Shown piece by piece: positions 59,149 to 64,000 of a stretch of DNA of 64,000 bases (its first letter is position 1; each line of letters starts with the position of its first letter). A program made the translations under genes and the position numbers. Source of the DNA: Bisporella sp. PMI_857 (lineage: Eukaryota > Ascomycota > Leotiomycetes > Helotiales > Helotiaceae); contig JAJSPD010000010.1 in NCBI GenBank assembly GCA_021307315.1, positions 744,001-808,000 on the forward strand. Reading direction: 5' to 3'. Below the pieces are notes generated by a model. That model searched no databases. It was not told the DNA's origin and was given only the letters and a program-made list of their open reading frames with translations.

Positions 59149-61626
59149 ATGACGTCGTCGAGGAAAATGAACGTCCTCGTATACTCAGGCAAGCAGTTCT
59201 GGTTTGCCGAGACATTGACTCTAATACATTGTATAGGTAATGGAAGCACGGTTGACTCAGTCCGGCATTGTCTATACACTCTACGGCGCCTGCTATCGCC
59301 CAATTACGCTGTGATCCCTGTTTCAGAGAGTGTTATTCTCAAGGAGCCATGGACCACTTCTTGTGCTCTCCTCGTGTTCCCTGGAGGAGCTGATATGGGC
59401 TACTGTAGATCTCTAAATGGTGAAGGGAATCGTCGAATTGATCAGTATGTTCGTCGAGGAGGGTCTTACCTTGGATTCTGTGCAGGAGGCTATTATGGAA
59501 GTTCAAGATGTGAGTTTGAGGTGGGGAATAGAAACTTAGAAGTCATTGGATCCCGCGAACTTGGATTCTTTCCAGGAATTTGTCGAGGAGGCGCATATAA
59601 GGGCTTCGTATATCATAGCGAAGCCGGAGCAAGAGCGGCCGAATTGAAAGTAAATAAGTCTTGCTTTGCAAGCGGCACGCCACCTGATGTATTTCGCTGT
59701 TATTATAATGGAGGCGGCGTGTTCGTTGATGCTAGAAGGTTTACGGAACAGGGAGTCGAGGTTCTCGCCACCTATACCAATCCCTTGGACATTGATGGAG
59801 GAGATGAACCAGCTGCGATTGTGTTCCGGAAAGTTGGAGAAGGTGCGGCCCTTCTTACAGGCACTCATCCGGAGTAGGTTGCTCAAACTGTTCTATGATT
59901 AATTAAATGACTTTTTCATTAGGTTTTCTGCTGTCAACCTTGATGCAAAGAGTACCATCCCGGGCTATTCGAACATAGTGAAGGCGCTGGACGAAGATAA
60001 CGAACTACGGGCAAATTTTTTAAGAGCTTGCCTGACAAAATTGGGACTAGTGGTTAGCCAGGAGTCATCTTCGGTACCCTCCCTTTCTCGTATACACCTC
60101 TCATCTTTACGTCACTTCTTGATTCCAGAACTCTTGTCGTCTTGGGAGGATATCATTGTTACAGAAGACGGGGAGGAGTACATCAAGGGAGGCAATGATA
60201 CATTTCATATTGAAAAACAAGAGTCGAGGTGGTCCTTGGGCTCCCTTGCACAATCTCTTCCAATTCCCGGAGTTCCTGGGACAGATCGCAAAGACACAGC
60301 TGACCAATTGGATGGCGCTGGTGGTGACAGGATTCTCGATTATGACCAAATCACGAAGAAATTGATTCCTCACGAGGTGGAGTGGCCATCATTGAAAGAA
60401 ACGCCATATTTCAATCACCATTCATTCTACTCAAATTTGCAAAGATATCAAAGAGAGCGATCTAGTGAGGCAGAAGTAAGTTTCGGGGCAGCTGAATAAT
60501 TTGACTCAAACCGGGCACCTTTTGGCAACCAATGTAAGAAAAGGCTAACGGGAATATCCTTTCTAGGAGTTTGGAAAGTACCTTATGTATGGAGAAGTTG
60601 TTACAAGCACAAACACTCTTCTCGAAAAGTAAGTTATTCTCCACCTGCTCAAGAATTCTCCTATTCTAGGTATAGTTTTCAATTAGTTTATAAATAATAA
60701 TGTTTTACGCTGCCAAGCGGTCAGATTGTTGGCTGTTAATGCCTTCAGAGCCTGGTGTTGCTGACAGAGCTGACAGATTACAGAAACTCCAAGCTGCTAT
60801 CTAGGCTTCCTTCAGGGTTCACGCTTACCGCTTATACTCAAGTTGCTGGGCGAGGTCGAGGCTCCAATGTTTGGGTGTCGCCAGCTGGGTGTCTAGTCTT
60901 TTCAGTATATTTGAAACACTCTATGGCACTCAGTAACTCAGCACCGGTCGTCTTTATACAGTATCTCGCAGCAATTGCAATTGCTGAGGCTGTTCAGTCA
61001 TACGACAGTGGCTACCAAGACGTTCCTATCAAGTTGAAGTGGCCGAATGATATCTGTGAGCCTTGACCAACCATTTCACTAGTCAAAATCATACTCTGTT
61101 GATTACCAAGAACATCTCAGTACTGATATCTGAGATAGATGCGCGAGACCCCTCGAAACCAGACAGCAAAGAGTACATCAAGATCGGTGGCATTCTCGTA
61201 AACTCTTCATACTCGTCGGGTAATTATGATCTCGTTATTGGAATTGGAGTGAACACCACCAACGCCGCGCCAACTACGTCTCTGAACGCTTTATTACCCT
61301 CACATTTGCCACCATTCACCCTCGAAAAGCTACTAGCTCGCATTCTGACCAAGCTGGAGACAATATACACCGGGTTTTGCAGAACCGGCTTTGACAAGAA
61401 GCTCGAGAAAACTTACTATAAACATTGGCTACATACAGATCAAATTGTAACTTTAGCACAAGAAGGTGGGGCGAGGGCAAGGATCAAAGGGATATCAACG
61501 AATTGGGGTTTGTTGAGAGCTGAAGAATTGGGATGGGAGGACAGACCAACGGGGAAAGTCTGGGAGCTGCAGAGTGATAGCAATAGCTTTGACTTCTTCA
61601 AAGGCTTGTTGAAGAGTAAGACTTAA
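59149..61626 (+). CDS. bpl1: biotin-protein ligase
   Basis: Adds biotin to carboxylases (acetyl-CoA and pyruvate carboxylase). Exons: 59149-59188, 59237-59873, 59923-60475, 60567-60628, 60784-61055, 61139-61626; 683 aa (yeast Bpl1 is 690). N-terminal glutamine-amidotransferase-like domain: VYSGNGSTVDSVRH, PGGADMGYC and GFCAGGYYG (Cys95). C-terminal catalytic domain: the ATP/biotin loop GRGRGSN at 453-459, KLKWPND at 514-520 with the lysine, IKIGGILVNS, and IGIGVNTTN. The C-terminal BPL domain ends the protein. Intron 1 has a GC donor (GCAAGC...TATAG, 48 bp) and is needed to give the conserved VYSGNGSTV; it is stop-free and a multiple of three. Start at 59149; a second ATG at 59167 (MNVLVYSG) matches the yeast N-terminus and could be used instead. 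Confidence 0.95.
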
Positions 61627-62009
61627 AAGATGCTCCACGAAAGCAGGGAGCTTTAAGAGGAATCGCATGTATACTATCACTAAAAATATACTATCACGGC
61701 AATCACTCATTTTTTTATGGAAATCTGCATCCTTAGCAATGTTGAGATAATTTCAATTTTGTTCCCTCCTTACTTCTTTCTCTTCAACCTGTGATTCCTA
61801 ATGTTTCAATCAGATATATTCACAGTCTCCCCTTCACAACACCAAAACTCCAAAAGGGTATCTCTCAAAATCCAAGCTCAAGAAAAGTAAACTCCCCCAA
61901 CTCCTTTTGCGCCAATCAACGTGGTTCCTCGTGACCTGAGAGAACCCTTCTTTGAATTTATCCTCCCTTGTTCATTTCCGTCCTGTACCATGCCTACTTG
62001 CTTGTTCGA
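61627..62009. other. convergent intergenic region
   Basis: 3' flanks of bpl1 (plus) and the small secreted-peptide gene (minus). Nothing else recognised. Confidence 0.5.
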
Positions 62010-62213
62010 TCATGAAGAAGCACGAGGCAGCCTCAGTGACTCATTAGAATCTGGTACGGTGCTATAAGCGTCTGCGACACGAGGCAGACGGAGCGATTGA
62101 ACAGGCCGCTCCAAAGCATCATCGAGGCGGATAGGCATCGCGCTCGGGAGAGGCACGGCAAGCACCGAAGCGAGGAGGGAGAAGAGGACCGTGGTTGTAA
62201 ATGTGATTTGCAT
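62010..62213 (-). CDS. very small secreted protein with duplicated SLRLPR
   Basis: ATG at 62213, intronless, 67 aa. The first about 20 residues (MQITFTTTVLFSLLASVLA) are a clear signal peptide with cleavage likely after Ala. The mature part is only about 47 residues, has no cysteine, and contains the motif SLRLPR twice (VQSLRLPRVADAY and ESLRLPRASS at the C-terminus) with an acidic linker. Duplicated basic motifs in a tiny secreted precursor recall processed peptide precursors, but the sites are Pro-Arg rather than the usual Lys-Arg of Kex2. No known family recognised. Confidence 0.6.
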   Translation of the reverse strand: MQITFTTTVLFSLLASVLAVPLPSAMPIRLDDALERPVQSLRLPRVADAYSTVPDSNESLRLPRASS

Positions 62214-63544
62214 CTTGGATATGTGGATGAACGTGGAGGATGAGTAAGTAACGTAAGAAGATGTGTATAGATAGAAAGCAGTAGAAGGCTTGGCACAGCG
62301 GTTCGCTGCAGATTGTAGATCTTGATAGCACGTTTGGAGAAGAGCACGATATGTATATTGCTGTAGATCATACAATCCAAGTGGGCTTACCCGCATCATT
62401 ATATGTTCCCTTCGTAACTTGCGCATTGGGAGGAGCCGCGAGGCATGCCGTTCTCAGATGTCTCATGATGAAGGTGTGGTTGCGCCAGGAAGGGCCAAGG
62501 TGGAGGAACGTCACGTTTCAGTCATTCTTCACCAAACGAGGTTCTGAGGAAACAGTTGTTTCTGCAACGGAGCAGGGACATTTCTGGCATTTGGGATCAG
62601 TTGGGATGAAAAGGAGTGTTTGTAGTGGCTGCTTGATGGCTGGGTGGGACTCAGCCTCGAGCTCGGCAAATCCTTGCCCACAGTCAGGTGAAATTGTGAG
62701 GACGCTTATTTAAGGTACATCGACTACATTGTGAATCACCATTGTACTTTTGAAGGTATACTTGAAAGCAAAAAAATCTACATGATGAAGTGCTTGTATT
62801 TGTGATTGAGGAAGAAACATTCCTGCTACACATTCTGGCTCGAGGGCCATGTGTTCACAACTGGGTGAAACAAATTCATCCGATAAAAATGATCGCAGAC
62901 AAACATTCAAACACTGCTTTGACCTCAAACTAAGCAAAATGATATCACATGTACATCAAAATAAATGCCTCTTCAATGCTCCTGCCGCCGATAATCAGGG
63001 CGGCCGCCCTGGTCCGCTGTGGTGCTTTGCAAATATGAACTTCGATTAGCCCATTTGGCTCTACCACCCCCCTTCAAATGACCTTCGCTTGTTTCTCGCC
63101 GTATGCCGGGCGCCGTATCTTGTGGTCCTTCAAGCTGTATGGTTCAGGCGATAATGCAATAATTATTCGCGGCATGAGTCATCTATGCTACTGTGCCTGG
63201 TTGATCTGTTTAAAGTCCAGTATTACCAATCCATTTGCTCAAAGAGCAATTGATCGTACAAGCTAGACGCCCGCTTACAGTCCGCTCAAGTTATGACTTT
63301 ATAGTACAAAACCAAATAATTTTGACAGGAATGGGTATCTTCCCCAGAATAGATGGTACATCATGACGCTTTCCCAAAGATCTATCAAGTCCTCTCTAGT
63401 CATCATAAGCAATACTCACCTTACTCAAGACTAAGGTATAAATACTTGACGAAAGCCCGGTGAAAAAAGACACGTATTCAACTATATTCTAAACACATCT
63501 CAACATTATCCCCTACATAAGACTCAATCCCAAGTCATAGAAAT
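62214..63544. other. divergent intergenic region
   Basis: Promoter region of the small secreted protein (minus) and of the last gene (plus). No other gene is supported; a minus frame at 62710-62937 and plus frames at 62351 and 63078 look random. Confidence 0.5.
63434..63441 (+). promoter_or_regulatory. TATA box (GGTATAAATAC)
   Basis: A consensus TATAAATA lies about 105 bp upstream of the ATG at 63545, a normal distance for a fungal promoter. It supports the small two-exon gene that follows. Confidence 0.6.
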
Positions 63545-63957
63545 ATGCTTCTCTTCTCTAGAAATTCAACTTGTGGGGGTATTTCTGCACCACCACAGCT
63601 CCCAGTAAAATTCAACGACAACAAACTCATGTACGTGTCTGTACGCATACAGCCCAACCCTACAAATTCGCCCTCTTGAAGGTACTATCACCTTCTCGTA
63701 TCTGGATACCCCTACGACGCTGATTACATCACAGGCGAACGAGCACATTCATACTCATCAAGTACTGTTTGCACAAGGATAAAATCACAGTCGTACGCAT
63801 GCCATACTCAGAATGTCTGAAGTACTTCGCCCACGATGAGAGTGGGCAATATGCTAGGAGAGAGGAGGAGATGGAGTGGACGGAACAGGACTTGGATGAG
63901 GAGTTTGGTAAGAATGCTGTTTACGCGGCCCCGAAATGGGTTGTGAGAGGAGAATGA
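63545..63957 (+). CDS. small two-exon protein of unknown function
   Basis: Exon 1 63545-63630 and exon 2 63735-63957 join in frame (102 aa) across a 104-bp intron with GTACGT donor, CTGAT branch point and TCACAG acceptor. Exon 1 encodes MLLFSRNSTCGGISAPPQ; exon 2 encodes ILIKYCLHKDKITVVRMPY, then an acidic C-terminus (REEEMEWTEQDLDEEFG). There is no clear signal peptide. A TATA box lies upstream. I recognise no domain, but the splice signals and coding character support a real gene. The stop at 63955-63957 is inside the window. Confidence 0.55.
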
Positions 63958-64000
63958 CAAGAGGTTCCTTGTTGAGGATGTCGAGGTTGAGATTGGAGAT

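Noticed and set aside
1..64000. CRISPR arrays, bacterial operons, rRNA, integrated virus or transposon ends
   Set aside because: No regularly spaced repeats, terminal inverted repeats, reverse-transcriptase or transposase motifs were recognised on reading both strands; the window is ordinary fungal nuclear DNA in this respect.

Overview
The window is nuclear DNA of a filamentous ascomycete (Pezizomycotina). It has short introns (mostly 48-165 bp) with fungal GTRNGT-type donors and CTAAC/CTGAC-like branch points, intron-split genes, and several fungus-only families: a HET-domain protein, a CpcA/CPC1 bZIP factor, a Zn2Cys6 factor, an RTA1 protein and Mgm101. Protein character suggests Leotiomycetes, but that is only an impression. 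Gene models were built by hand: exon joins were accepted when splice signals, frame and family similarity all agreed. No database search was possible.

Layout. 1-11.9 kb: a long stretch with no gene I can support, marked by homopolymer runs (A16, C14, T9G13), a GTA/GTG repeat and a tight cluster of perfect palindromes near 10.7-10.84 kb. 11.9-12.5 kb: a small secreted, cysteine-containing protein (minus). 14.8-16.6 kb: the cross-pathway control regulator CpcA/CPC1 (minus), with a leader of about 700 nt holding two uORFs and a stop-free, ATG-less in-frame extension, plus three TGACTCA sites. 16.6-29.4 kb: an accessory stretch with an intact GH16-like protein (21.2-22.2 kb) and an intact HET-domain gene (25.8-28.0 kb) among broken remains of a metallo-beta-lactamase-fold hydrolase, a D-amino-acid-oxidase-type protein and a 2EXR-type protein. 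30.4-34.1 kb: a large disordered protein, tentatively Byr4/Bfa1-like (minus). 34-40.6 kb: gene-poor, with a CA/CT microsatellite and possible relics.

The right part is denser and mostly conserved. 40.7-41.1 kb: small Gly/Gln-rich protein (minus). 41.6-43.7 kb: Leu3-type Zn2Cys6 factor (minus). 44.1-45.3 kb: TB2/DP1/HVA22 ER-shaping protein (minus). 46.1-47.2 kb: TANGO2/NRDE protein (plus). 47.5-49.5 kb: nine-exon unknown (plus). 50.3-51.3 kb: M50-type membrane peptidase (plus). 52.1-52.7 kb: possible NTF2-like protein (plus). 53.6-54.0 kb: small membrane protein (minus). 55.4-56.5 kb: RTA1-like membrane protein (minus). 57.4-58.3 kb: Mgm101 (minus). 59.1-61.6 kb: biotin-protein ligase (plus). 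62.0-62.2 kb: very small secreted peptide (minus). 63.5-64.0 kb: small two-exon unknown (plus).

The genes do not form a metabolic cluster. Functional links are loose: amino-acid starvation control (CpcA) and a Leu3-type factor; mitochondrial DNA maintenance (Mgm101) beside biotin ligase. The most informative structure is the CpcA leader, which reproduces the uORF plus non-AUG-extension layout described for Neurospora cpc-1.
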